Virus record (IMG/VR): IMGVR_UViG_3300010885_028674
Coordinates: 1-33,027 of that record
Direction: 5' to 3' (one strand)
Length of the DNA stretch: 33,027 nucleotides
Source: a virus
Notes under the pieces: generated by a model
What the model was told of the DNA's origin: nothing
Seen by the model: the letters and a program-made list of their open reading frames with translations, nothing else
The model's database searches: none
Part shown: piece after piece, positions 1 through 6,965 of the stretch
Numbering within the stretch: the first letter of the stretch is position 1
How the letters are laid out: each line of letters begins with the position of its first letter
Program-made: the position numbers and the translations under genes

Positions 1-1
1 A

Positions 2-418
2 AACGAAGGTGGAGAGAGTTATTTCAACTCATTATTTAACGCATTAGAATCAAGAAGACATAAACATATTGAAGTTTATGGTTCGGATAATGAACTAAGA
101 CTTACAGGTAAATACGAAACACAGGCAATTGATAAATTCAGTTGGGGGATTAGTGATAGAGGTGCATCTATCCGAGTACCAATGTCAACGGCAAAAGAAT
201 GGAAAGGATATATTGAAGATAGACGACCTGCATCAAATGCCAATCCATATGAAATCATCAAAGTTATTTCAGAAACTATTGAGATGGCAAATGAACTTGC
301 GGAAACTACTCATAGAATGTATAGTAATGTTGATATGAAAAATTTTGATGAATTAGCAAAAAAATACAATGGGATTTTAACAAGTGAGGAATTACTAAAC
401 GAATATAAAGAAGATTAA
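2..418 (+). CDS. glnA: Glutamine synthetase, eukaryotic type (GSII), C-terminal part
   Basis: The gene runs in from the left edge in the frame starting at base 2. The visible ~138 residues contain the C-terminal catalytic signatures of glutamine synthetase: an EVYGSDNELRLTG stretch, DKFSWGISDRGASIR (ATP/glutamate-binding arginine region) and EDRRPASN followed by a Pro-Tyr. The last motif is typical of GSII rather than GSI or GSIII. The enzyme makes glutamine from glutamate, ammonia and ATP in the cytoplasm. A charged tail of about 45 residues follows the fold. The stop overlaps the next start by one base (TAATG), suggesting translational coupling. Carriage by a phage-like genome is unusual and would be an auxiliary metabolic gene. 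The N-terminal half is outside the window, so intactness cannot be judged. Confidence 0.9.
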   Translation, partial: NEGGESYFNSLFNALESRRHKHIEVYGSDNELRLTGKYETQAIDKFSWGISDRGASIRVPMSTAKEWKGYIEDRRPASNANPYEIIKVISETIEMANELAETTHRMYSNVDMKNFDELAKKYNGILTSEELLNEYKED

Positions 419-690
419 TGGAAAAAGAATGTGTATGTGGTGCTAACGTACTTTGTATGTGTCCTCCACCAAAAATGGAACAAGTAAATCATCCTCAACA
501 TTATGGAGGGGAAGATAATCCTTATGAGGCAATTAAGGTGATAGATGCTTGGGAATTAGGTTTCTCATTGGGTAATACAGTAAAGTATATATCAAGGGCG
601 GGTAAAAAAGATTCCGACAAAGAACTTCAGGACCTTAAAAAAGCACTATGGTATTTACAACATCACATTGAACAACTTGAGAAAAAATGA
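418..690 (+). CDS. DUF3310 family phage protein
   Basis: This 90-aa protein carries the DUF3310 signature: VNHPQHYGG near residue 23, then EAIKVIDAWELGFSLGNTVKYISRAGKK and DLKKALWYL. The family is common in tailed phages and is sometimes labelled nucleotide kinase-like, but its biochemical role is not established. The N-terminus is cysteine-rich (CVCGANVLCMC), which could bind a metal and is an extension beyond the core domain. It overlaps the upstream glutamine synthetase gene by one base and the downstream mini-ORF by four (ATGA), so the three are probably co-translated. Confidence 0.85.
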   Translation: MEKECVCGANVLCMCPPPKMEQVNHPQHYGGEDNPYEAIKVIDAWELGFSLGNTVKYISRAGKKDSDKELQDLKKALWYLQHHIEQLEKK

Positions 691-782
691 AAAAAATAAT
701 TAGTAAAATTTACAATATGTTTTCTTTATTAGAAAAAGAAAAGATTAATGCAATGACTCATTGTGGTAATGGGTTTAATTAA
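687..782 (+). CDS. 31-aa small protein
   Basis: This short ORF starts with an ATG overlapping the DUF3310 stop (ATGA) and ends seven bases before the methyltransferase start. It encodes a small peptide with a basic N-terminus (MKKIISKIYNMF) and a C-terminal THCGNGFN. The overlap arrangement matches that of other real genes here. No family was recognised, and chance is possible at this length. Confidence 0.45.
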   Translation: MKKIISKIYNMFSLLEKEKINAMTHCGNGFN

Positions 783-788
783 AAAAAT

Positions 789-1640
789 ATGATAGAAACG
801 GGAAAAATAATAAATGGGGATTGTGTTGAAGTAATGAAAACACTTCCTGAAGGATGTATTGATTTGGTGGTTACAAGCCCACCATACGGAGTTGGCATTG
901 AATATGATGTTCATGATGATGATTTTGAATTTGAAGACTATAAAACGTTCGCTAAAAATTGGTTAAGTGAAACTTACAGAGTACTTAAAGATGATGGACG
1001 TATTGCGTTAAACATTCCTTACGAAATCAATAGACAAAAGAAAGGAGGTCGAATTTTCTTTGTTTCTGAGATGTGGCAAATAATGAAAGAGTTAGGGTAT
1101 GGGTTTTTTGGAATTATTGACCTTGAAGAAGAGTCCCCGCATAGAAGTAAAACAACCGCTTGGGGTTCTTGGATGAGTCCCAGCTCACCATATATCTATA
1201 ATCCAAAAGAGTGTGTAATTTTAGCTTACAAAAAACACCACATTAAAAAGGTTAAAGGAGAGCCTCAGTGGAAAGGAACACCGACTGAAATTGAACAGGA
1301 GGATGGAACCATAAAAAAGAAAGTTATATATGAAGAAAAAGATAAAAAAGACTTTATTGGACTTGTTTATGGTCAGTGGAATTATTTCGCTGATACTAAG
1401 TCCCTCACCAAAGCAACATTCTCAATGGATATCCCAACCAAGGCGATTAAGATATTATCCTACAAGAACGATGTAATTTTGGACCCATTCGCAGGTTCGG
1501 GGACAAGTTTAGTCGCTGCCGAAGTTTTAGACAGAAGGTGGTTAGGAATTGAGTTATCACCTAACTATTGTAAAGTTTCTGAAGCTAGAGTAAACTTATT
1601 TAAAGGTTTAGAACAAATAAAAGAAATCCCACAGTTATAA
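789..1640 (+). CDS. DNA methyltransferase, N4-cytosine/N6-adenine class (beta type)
   Basis: The 283-aa protein has the catalytic TSPPY motif (motif IV) at residues 29-33 and the S-adenosylmethionine-binding DPFAGSGT motif (motif I) at about 232-239, followed by LGIELSPNYC. Catalytic motif first and SAM motif last is the beta-class order seen in the N6_N4_Mtase family. The protein should methylate an exocyclic amino group in DNA. SPPY is frequent in N4-cytosine enzymes but does not exclude N6-adenine. No restriction endonuclease lies nearby, so it is probably an orphan phage methylase for restriction evasion or regulation. An intrinsic terminator overlaps its stop codon. Confidence 0.9.
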   Translation: MIETGKIINGDCVEVMKTLPEGCIDLVVTSPPYGVGIEYDVHDDDFEFEDYKTFAKNWLSETYRVLKDDGRIALNIPYEINRQKKGGRIFFVSEMWQIMKELGYGFFGIIDLEEESPHRSKTTAWGSWMSPSSPYIYNPKECVILAYKKHHIKKVKGEPQWKGTPTEIEQEDGTIKKKVIYEEKDKKDFIGLVYGQWNYFADTKSLTKATFSMDIPTKAIKILSYKNDVILDPFAGSGTSLVAAEVLDRRWLGIELSPNYCKVSEARVNLFKGLEQIKEIPQL

Positions 1641-1652
1641 GTGGGATTTTTA
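1625..1652 (+). terminator. Intrinsic terminator after the methyltransferase gene
   Basis: AAATCCCAC and GTGGGATTT form a 9-bp stem around an eight-base loop, followed by a short T run. The left arm lies inside the last codons of the methyltransferase gene. Confidence 0.8.
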
Positions 1653-1662
1653 ATTTATATAG

Positions 1663-1671
1663 GTATTTATA
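1663..1671 (+). promoter_or_regulatory. TATTTAT phage promoter-like motif
   Basis: GGTATTTAT lies 15 nt before the ATG at 1687. It matches the motif found directly upstream of many genes here, although the spacing is longer than the usual 4-6 nt. Confidence 0.5.
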
Positions 1672-1686
1672 ATAAAACATTTTCTA

Positions 1687-2811
1687 ATGAATAAATCTTA
1701 TATAAATGAATCTGAGTTTAGAAACAAATTAGTCCAACTGTACAAAGAGGAACAACTTAATTATGTTAATGAAAAATGGGAAAAATTACCAGGTAAAGAT
1801 AGAACCTTTGTAATTGAATCTTTAAAATCAATATACCCTGAAAAATCTCACCTTTTAAAAGAGTCAAGATGGTATAATACTGTGGGTGATGTGGTAGGTG
1901 TTTTTGACCCTACAGGTATTGTTGACCTTATAAATGGTATCAGTTATTGGAGACAAGGAGATAAGTTATTTGCAATCCTTTCTTGGATTTCTGTATTACC
2001 TTTTCTTGGTGATGTAATTGCTAAACCTGTTATTGGAATCTTAAAACTTGGAGGTGATTCGGTTAAAATGTTTAAAGCCGCAACAATTGCGGGTGACGCG
2101 GTTAAAATAGCTGAGACCGCTAAAGCTGCGGGAGGACCTGTTGCAAAATTTGTGTCTGAAACACCAAAATGGAGTACAACCTTATTAAATAAATTAGGGG
2201 GAAGTAGTAAAGTTTCTAATGGAATGATGAATGGTGTTAAAGATTATGTTAAAGTATTTGATGACGCGGGTAAATTAATTAAAACGGAGAAAGGAGCTAT
2301 TAACGTAGTTAAAGATGTTAGTAAAATTGGAAAAGGTGTTAAAATTGAAAAACCACTTGCCGCAGCTGAAAAAGTTGAATTAGGGGTTTTAGCGAAACAA
2401 AACCCTGTTAGAATATTTAGAGATTACGGAACAGGTAAGAATAGTTGGTTAAGTTTTATGAAATCGGACGCGAGTTTAATGTCAAAAATCGGTGCAGGTG
2501 TCCCAAGAATTTTTGGGGGTAACCCAGCTACAAGGTCTTTGATGAAAAGAACTAAATTTTATGCGGGGTTTTTAGATTGGTTAGGTATTGGAAATTTTGT
2601 TGGTCCTGATGAGGTTGAAAAAATGTACCCTGATGCCGCAAAACAGTATGAACAATACGCTCAATTACCCGAATCTCAAAAATTATGGTCTCAAGAAATG
2701 GGAGGAACTGTTGCACCACCACCACCCACTATCACACCACCATCAGAAACTTCTACAGGTGGAAGTGGAGGAATTGACCCTGTGTCATTATTAACTAAAT
2801 TATTTATTTAA
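1687..2811 (+). CDS. Large Ala/Gly-rich protein with tag-like N-terminus
   Basis: This 374-aa protein has no confident family. Its start, MNKSYINESEFRNKLVQLY, resembles the N-terminal peptide shared by many proteins in the window. Residues ~70-120 contain a hydrophobic stretch (FDPTGIVDLINGISYWRQGD, then ILSWISVLPFLGD) reminiscent of the pre-toxin regions of large secreted toxins and some virion proteins. The middle is rich in Lys, Ala, Gly and Val, with alternating AGDAVK-type segments. The C-terminus has a proline run followed by Thr/Ser/Gly-rich linker sequence. A virion-associated or membrane-active role is possible but is inference. It is co-directional with the DHH gene, which starts six bases after its stop. 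Confidence 0.75.
   Translation: MNKSYINESEFRNKLVQLYKEEQLNYVNEKWEKLPGKDRTFVIESLKSIYPEKSHLLKESRWYNTVGDVVGVFDPTGIVDLINGISYWRQGDKLFAILSWISVLPFLGDVIAKPVIGILKLGGDSVKMFKAATIAGDAVKIAETAKAAGGPVAKFVSETPKWSTTLLNKLGGSSKVSNGMMNGVKDYVKVFDDAGKLIKTEKGAINVVKDVSKIGKGVKIEKPLAAAEKVELGVLAKQNPVRIFRDYGTGKNSWLSFMKSDASLMSKIGAGVPRIFGGNPATRSLMKRTKFYAGFLDWLGIGNFVGPDEVEKMYPDAAKQYEQYAQLPESQKLWSQEMGGTVAPPPPTITPPSETSTGGSGGIDPVSLLTKLFI
2801..2807 (+). promoter_or_regulatory. TATTTAT motif inside the end of the preceding gene
   Basis: TATTTAT lies in the last codons of the upstream gene, nine nt before the GTG start at 2817. If functional it lets the DHH gene be transcribed separately. Confidence 0.4.
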
Positions 2812-2816
2812 GGATA

Positions 2817-4223
2817 GTGAGAAGAATCATTAAAGAAAGTGGTTTAAGGGATATAAATAAAATTGCGAATCGATACCCAAAGGCGGAGATTTATTTTCAC
2901 CAAGATTTAGACGGAGTTACCACCGCAATTGCAATGAAAAAATATCTTGAGGATAATGGGATTAAAGTAGTTGATGCTCATGTAATTCAGTATGGTGACA
3001 AAGAGTTTTCAGTTAAGAAAAACGACGCTCAAGGAGATGTGATGCCAGTCCTTGTTGATTTTGCACATGGAAAACCAATGTTTGTTATTCATACTGACCA
3101 CCATGATAGACAAGCGGGAGCTGAAGACACTAAATCAACATCGTTTAGACACTCAAGGTCAAATGTTGAAACAATATCACAAGTAGTATCCCCAAAAGAA
3201 ATATTCCCTGAAAGTGACATATTACTAATCTCGACTGTTGATTCCGCTAACTTTGCAATGAATAATATTTCAGTTGACCAAGTAATTAATTACTTATTCA
3301 AATTAGATAAGGATTCTTCGTTATCTAAAAATAAAATGGCTTTAGGTTTAGTCGCAAATAAATTATTACTAGCTTTTAAAAACAAACCAGGGTTCTTAGA
3401 AGAACTTGTAATGAAATGTACTCCATCGTTAATGAATATACTACAAAACATTAAACGAATAATGGTGGAGAAGGGATATACAACAATCCCACAATTAGAA
3501 AAGAATAAAGAAACTTACATCCAACAAATGAAGAACCACCCTGATGTTAAAGTTCAGGGTAATATTATAGTTCAATATGGTGGAGGTAGAATGACATCAC
3601 CTGGGTCTTATGACCGATATACACCATTTAAAAATAACCCTGAAGCGGATTTCATTGTTATTGCTTGGCCATTAGGATTGGTTCAGGCTTCTTGTAACCC
3701 TTATAAAAAGGAAAGAGAATTAAAAGGTGTAAATTTAGGTGAGATAGCCCAAGACGTTCTTTCTAAATGGGAAGGACAATTAAAAGAAAGACAAATACCT
3801 TTGTCAACAATTAAATGGATTTCAGAAAGGTCTAAAGGTTTTGGCCCTGAATCTGTAGGTTTTACCTTTAAAGATTTTGTGGCTTTATATGGTGATAACT
3901 TTAAATCAATGGAAAATGGTAAAGACTATTTAACTCATATTGGTAAAATGATGGAAATCCCATTCACGGAATTACCTGAAGAACATATGAAAATGTTGGA
4001 TGATATTACAATCAACGCTTGGGACCTAATCCAATCTAATAGTGGTGGGCATAAGTGTATTACTAATATTTCAGGTTTAAGTTATTTAGGTCGAGGTAAA
4101 AGACCACCAAAAGGTAAATACAAATACGATGCGGAAAGTGATGATTCACCTTATGTGAAATTTACTAAAATGATTCAGAATGAATTCGTTAGAGTTTTAC
4201 AAGATAAAATTAATAATGGATAA
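2817..4223 (+). CDS. DHH-family phosphoesterase
   Basis: The 468-aa protein shows the DHH phosphoesterase motifs: HQDLDG (D30, D32), an aspartate in VLVDF (D81), HTDHHD (D94-H95-H96) and STVDSAN (D142). A C-terminal SGGHKC element resembles the substrate-binding glycine-histidine loop of DHHA1 domains. Family members are Mn-dependent nucleases or phosphodiesterases acting on short oligonucleotides, cyclic dinucleotides or single-stranded DNA (NrnA, GdpP, RecJ). The substrate cannot be assigned here. Translation appears to start at GTG. The first residues (MRRIIKESGLRDI) match the shared N-terminal tag, with an I-K-E at 5-7. Its 3' end overlaps the convergent DUF192 gene by 14 bases. Confidence 0.85.
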   Translation: MRRIIKESGLRDINKIANRYPKAEIYFHQDLDGVTTAIAMKKYLEDNGIKVVDAHVIQYGDKEFSVKKNDAQGDVMPVLVDFAHGKPMFVIHTDHHDRQAGAEDTKSTSFRHSRSNVETISQVVSPKEIFPESDILLISTVDSANFAMNNISVDQVINYLFKLDKDSSLSKNKMALGLVANKLLLAFKNKPGFLEELVMKCTPSLMNILQNIKRIMVEKGYTTIPQLEKNKETYIQQMKNHPDVKVQGNIIVQYGGGRMTSPGSYDRYTPFKNNPEADFIVIAWPLGLVQASCNPYKKERELKGVNLGEIAQDVLSKWEGQLKERQIPLSTIKWISERSKGFGPESVGFTFKDFVALYGDNFKSMENGKDYLTHIGKMMEIPFTELPEEHMKMLDDITINAWDLIQSNSGGHKCITNISGLSYLGRGKRPPKGKYKYDAESDDSPYVKFTKMIQNEFVRVLQDKINNG

Positions 4224-4551
4224 CATCACCATCTTTAATTCCTAATTTTTTACAAGTACCACCTTTAAGTTCTAAGATAGTGTCTCCTTCACCTACATAA
4301 GTTGGACAGTCTTCTGATTTACATGGAGGACAATCGTGATGGATTTTAGTAATTTCATTACCATCTATGAATATAATATCTAGTGGTATTATGCACTTTT
4401 TCATCCAAAAACCATGTTGACCTTCATCCATTAAAAATAACATACCGTTAAAGGTAGAATCAAAATCACGACCCATCATACCTTTTTGAGTGTCCTTTTG
4501 GTTAATAACCGTTTTGACTTTAAATTTATTATTTTTTATCTTTAACACCAT
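4210..4551 (-). CDS. DUF192 family protein
   Basis: This 113-aa protein has the DUF192 pattern: KGMMGRDFDSTFNGMLFLMD, then FWMKKCIIPLDIIFID and a C-terminal KLGIKDGDVI. A cysteine-rich insertion (CPPCKSEDC) sits before the last strand. DUF192 proteins are small beta-barrels of unknown function, usually exported in cells, but no signal peptide is present here. A TATTTAT motif lies four nt before the ATG. The gene is divergent from the NUDIX gene and convergent with the DHH gene. Confidence 0.85.
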   Translation of the reverse strand: MVLKIKNNKFKVKTVINQKDTQKGMMGRDFDSTFNGMLFLMDEGQHGFWMKKCIIPLDIIFIDGNEITKIHHDCPPCKSEDCPTYVGEGDTILELKGGTCKKLGIKDGDVIHY

Positions 4552-4555
4552 ACTT

Positions 4556-4562
4556 ATAAATA
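4556..4562 (-). promoter_or_regulatory. TATTTAT motif for the DUF192 gene
   Basis: On the minus strand TATTTAT is four nt upstream of the ATG. It lies in the 25-bp divergent spacer with the NUDIX gene. Confidence 0.55.
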
Positions 4563-4576
4563 TATCAACAATTGTA

Positions 4577-4993
4577 ATGAAACAACCTAAGAGATATGCT
4601 GGAATTATTATTAAGAACGGAGACGAGGTTTTAATGTGTCAACGCAATTATGATGGTGATATGCCAGGACAATGGTCCGTACCTTGTGGTCATTTACATG
4701 ATAATGAAAATGCAATGGTCGGAGCAAAAAGAGAATTTTTTGAAGAAACCGATTATAAGATAAATGGAGGTGTTAAGTTAGTAGGTTTTATGAACGGTAA
4801 AACTAAAGGTGAAAACGACTCTGAAGGTTTATTTTATGTGTTTTTACATGAAACTGATGAGAAAGTTATACCTGACTTAGAAAACGCACAAGATGGACAT
4901 GAACATATTGACTGGGGTTATTTTAAGTTAAACAATTTACCTATTGGTAAAAATACACAGTTACATGGTATTATTGAAAAAATTTTAAAATAA
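4577..4993 (+). CDS. NUDIX hydrolase
   Basis: From the ATG at 4577 this is a 138-aa protein. It carries a NUDIX box at residues 38-57: G, five residues, E, seven residues, then REFFEET, with Asp replacing the usual second Gly. The family hydrolyses nucleoside diphosphates linked to another moiety (mutagenic dNTPs, ADP-ribose, NAD, capped RNA); the substrate is not predictable from this sequence. The frame stays open upstream to 4490, but that part overlaps the opposite DUF192 gene and is hydrophobic, so MKQPKRYAG is the better start. A palindrome and terminator follow. Confidence 0.9.
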   Translation: MKQPKRYAGIIIKNGDEVLMCQRNYDGDMPGQWSVPCGHLHDNENAMVGAKREFFEETDYKINGGVKLVGFMNGKTKGENDSEGLFYVFLHETDEKVIPDLENAQDGHEHIDWGYFKLNNLPIGKNTQLHGIIEKILK

Positions 4994-5010
4994 ACACGAT
5001 TTTTAAAAAA

Positions 5011-5034
5011 ATGTAAGATATTTATATCCTACAT
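5011..5034. repeat. 24-bp near-perfect palindrome containing TATTTAT
   Basis: ATGTAAGATAT and ATATCCTACAT form inverted arms (10 of 11 positions pair) around TT. The centre includes GATATTTAT, the phage promoter-like motif. It could be an operator over that promoter or an RNA hairpin after the NUDIX gene. Confidence 0.6.
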
Positions 5035-5035
5035 A

Positions 5036-5071
5036 GCCCCAACAACCCCTTTCTTTAAGTTGGTAGTAATT
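5036..5071 (+). ncRNA. Possible short structured transcript before smpB
   Basis: Between the TATTTAT palindrome and the terminator there is no ORF. CCAAC (about 5039-5043) and GTTGG (about 5058-5062) can form a stem. If the palindrome promoter is active, a transcript of about 80 nt would end at the following terminator. It could equally be just the 3' untranslated tail of the NUDIX mRNA. Confidence 0.25.
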
Positions 5072-5107
5072 AACCCTAACAAATTTAGTCATTTGTTAGG
5101 GTTTTTT
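5072..5107 (+). terminator. Strong intrinsic terminator upstream of smpB
   Basis: AACCCTAACAAA pairs perfectly with TTTGTTAGGGTT across an eight-base loop and is followed by TTTT. It separates the NUDIX unit from smpB. Confidence 0.9.
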
Positions 5108-5119
5108 CATTTATTTTAT

Positions 5120-5127
5120 TACCTTTG
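5120..5127 (+). promoter_or_regulatory. Bacteroidota-type -7 box next to the smpB start
   Basis: TACCTTTG matches TAnnTTTG and ends five nt before the ATG, so the predicted transcript would be leaderless or nearly so. A -33 TTTG exists only at non-ideal spacing. Confidence 0.5.
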
Positions 5128-5132
5128 TTTTT

Positions 5133-5564
5133 ATGGGTAGAACATATATTGAAAATAGAAAGGTAAGGTTTGAATATCACATTTTAGATACCTATATTGC
5201 AGGTATTGTATTACAGGGTACCGAGATAAAATCTATACGTAACGGAAAGATTTCAATGAACGACTCGTTCTGTTACTTTAATAATGGTGAATTGTATATC
5301 AAGAACATTTTAATTTCTGAAACTAAAGACGCTTTTACCCATAGTGCTAAGAGAGACCGAAAACTATTACTTAAGAAAAAAGAATTGAATAAGTTGAGCG
5401 ATAGTTTGGTTAAAGGTTTAACTATTTTACCATATAAAATTTTCATGAATGATAGAGGTATTGTTAAACTTGAAATCGTTTTAGGTAGAGGTAAAAAGCT
5501 CTATGACAAAAGAGAAACAATTAAAGAAAGAGATATAAATAGAGAACTTAAAAAAGAATATTAA
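5133..5564 (+). CDS. smpB: SsrA-binding protein SmpB homologue
   Basis: The 143-aa protein aligns by eye along the whole SmpB family: NRKVRFEY at the N-terminus, IAGIVLQGTEIKSIRNGKI, DSFCYFNNGEL, then KRDRKLLLKKKEL and GRGKKLYDKRETIKERD near the end. SmpB binds tmRNA and brings it to stalled ribosomes for trans-translation; its C-terminal tail reads the empty mRNA channel. The DKRETIKERD tail element is present and the protein is only a little shorter than cellular SmpB. SmpB is rarely seen on phage genomes. No tmRNA was recognised in the window. A host-type promoter sits directly before the ATG. An unknown 78-aa gene follows after one base. Confidence 0.93.
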   Translation: MGRTYIENRKVRFEYHILDTYIAGIVLQGTEIKSIRNGKISMNDSFCYFNNGELYIKNILISETKDAFTHSAKRDRKLLLKKKELNKLSDSLVKGLTILPYKIFMNDRGIVKLEIVLGRGKKLYDKRETIKERDINRELKKEY

Positions 5565-5565
5565 T

Positions 5566-5802
5566 ATGGAAAAAAGAAGTGTGCACTACGGAGACGTATC
5601 AAAATGGATTGAAAAGGTAATTGATTCTTGCGAGACATACCAACAGACATTTACTGTTAAAAAATTGATTAGTAATTTTGCAAAACAATTAAAAACTAAA
5701 TCTCCAGATAAATACTGGAACAGTTATCAATACACAGTTATTGACCCACTTAATGATTTGTTAATAATTAAACGACAATCTTTTATAAATAAATCTGAAT
5801 AA
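5566..5802 (+). CDS. 78-aa protein of unknown function
   Basis: This small protein starts one base after the smpB stop and is probably co-transcribed with it. It begins KRSVHYGDVSKWIEKVIDSC and has a basic middle (NFAKQLKTKSPDKYW). No catalytic motif is visible. The compact, charged, predicted alpha/beta sequence suits a small phage regulator or ribosome- or nucleic-acid-associated protein, but this is only inferred from position. Confidence 0.7.
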   Translation: MEKRSVHYGDVSKWIEKVIDSCETYQQTFTVKKLISNFAKQLKTKSPDKYWNSYQYTVIDPLNDLLIIKRQSFINKSE

Positions 5803-5804
5803 TA

Positions 5805-5837
5805 TTTTTGGTGGTGTAAGTTTTTTTACTATCTTTG
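5805..5837 (+). promoter_or_regulatory. Host-type promoter (TTTTTG-19-TATCTTTG)
   Basis: A -33 TTTG ending at 5810 and TATCTTTG at 5830-5837 are 19 nt apart, an almost ideal Bacteroidota sigma-A promoter. The start codon is at 5871, leaving a leader of roughly 30 nt. Confidence 0.8.
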
Positions 5838-5870
5838 TATTCTACAAACGGATACAAGAACCCTCACGCC

Positions 5871-6647
5871 ATGACACATAAAGAACTACAACAGAAACAC
5901 CTTAAAGAGACTATCGCTAGCGTACAAAAAAATGCCGATAACTTTAAACAAGAAAGAGACAAACTAGAAACTGAGTGGGAAACGTACTTCAAAGAAGTTA
6001 TTAAACATTCTCCCGACTTCCAACTAAAGAGAACACCAAGAAAAAACACTTGGCAAGTGCAACCTTATATTGTTGGGGTTGATGGGTCTTACAATTACAA
6101 TTCTCAAAGAGTGTTGGTAGGGGAAATTTCCGCTGAATATAATGATATGGAAATCTTATATACTGGTAATTTACCTGAAGGTGAGAACGGTAGAATTCGA
6201 GTACTTGTCGAAGAACATAAAACAAACCCAAGAGGTTCTTGGAGGACAGTTAGTCATGGTTTTAAACTTAAAGTTGTTTGTGGTTATGATGACGATAAGA
6301 AATACTACAAAACAGGTCGACCTGTAGTACAAAAAGTTCAAGACTATGTCCAAGGTCTTTGGAATACGTTCAACCTGAAACAAAAACAAGCCGACCTTAA
6401 GACAAGAGCGTTTAAATTAGCTTTCGATAAATATTGGGGAATTAATACTGATATTAATTTTGGTGGGAGAAGTGCTGACGGAATTTCAAGTAATCACGAC
6501 CAACTAGTTGTTAAACACAGTAATGGAAGTGCTATTGTTCTTTCTTACCATGAGATTAACGATGAAATCCAATTCAGAGTTCAACGTACTTACATGGGAG
6601 ATAATACAACTGATTCTATTGTTGAAGCATTAGGAAAAATGAAATAA
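5871..6647 (+). CDS. 258-aa protein of unknown function
   Basis: I chose ATG 5871, because an upstream in-frame TTG at 5835 lies within the promoter -7 box. The N-terminal ~50 residues are a charged helix, probably coiled coil (HKELQQKHLKETIASVQKNADNFKQ region). A mixed alpha/beta body with many aromatic and basic residues follows. No catalytic motif was recognised. A strong host-type promoter suggests early or high expression. Codon choice is less AT-biased than in the tagged genes. Confidence 0.75.
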   Translation: MTHKELQQKHLKETIASVQKNADNFKQERDKLETEWETYFKEVIKHSPDFQLKRTPRKNTWQVQPYIVGVDGSYNYNSQRVLVGEISAEYNDMEILYTGNLPEGENGRIRVLVEEHKTNPRGSWRTVSHGFKLKVVCGYDDDKKYYKTGRPVVQKVQDYVQGLWNTFNLKQKQADLKTRAFKLAFDKYWGINTDINFGGRSADGISSNHDQLVVKHSNGSAIVLSYHEINDEIQFRVQRTYMGDNTTDSIVEALGKMK

Positions 6648-6653
6648 TAATTG

Positions 6654-6661
6654 TATATTTG
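6654..6661 (+). promoter_or_regulatory. Host-type -7 box TATATTTG
   Basis: TATATTTG lies 20 nt before the ATG at 6682. No good -33 element is seen at the expected distance. Confidence 0.5.
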
Positions 6662-6681
6662 TTTAAATAAAAAAAATAACT

Positions 6682-6957
6682 ATGAACACTTCATCTTATA
6701 ATATCAGAATCGAGAGCGAAAAGTTTGGTAAATTAATTAATGAAACCTTCGTTGACTCAATACAATTCAAAATCTTTTTGAAAATGGTTCACGGATGTCT
6801 TGAACTTAAAAATGACTTAACGTTCTTTAACGGAGTAGATTTCTTGGTTCACGTACCTTACAAGTATCTTGCAGAATCAATTGTGTTGACTTCTATTGAT
6901 ACGTTCACTTTGGCGGACCACGCTAAAAGTAAAATCGAAGCTTTAATAACTAAATAA
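6682..6957 (+). CDS. 91-aa protein of unknown function
   Basis: This compact protein has no recognised motif. It starts MNTSSYNIRIESEKFGKLIN and includes a likely helical segment (SIQFKIFLKMVHGCLE). A TATATTTG box precedes it and a short membrane-protein gene follows eight bases after its stop, so the two probably share a transcript. Confidence 0.65.
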   Translation: MNTSSYNIRIESEKFGKLINETFVDSIQFKIFLKMVHGCLELKNDLTFFNGVDFLVHVPYKYLAESIVLTSIDTFTLADHAKSKIEALITK

Positions 6958-6965
6958 TTTTGAGT

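Noticed and set aside
2588-2794. Overlapping His-rich ORF within the 374-aa gene
   Set aside because: It is an alternate-frame shadow of the proline/threonine-rich coding sequence.
4490-4576. Membrane-anchored longer form of the NUDIX hydrolase
   Set aside because: The hydrophobic extension is the complement of the DUF192 gene start; the NUDIX core starts naturally at 4577.
5036-5071. tRNA or tmRNA fragment upstream of smpB
   Set aside because: Only one weak stem is possible and no T-arm or anticodon-arm pattern fits.
5835-5870. Upstream TTG start of the 258-aa protein
   Set aside because: The TTG is part of the TATCTTTG promoter box, so it cannot lie in the mRNA.
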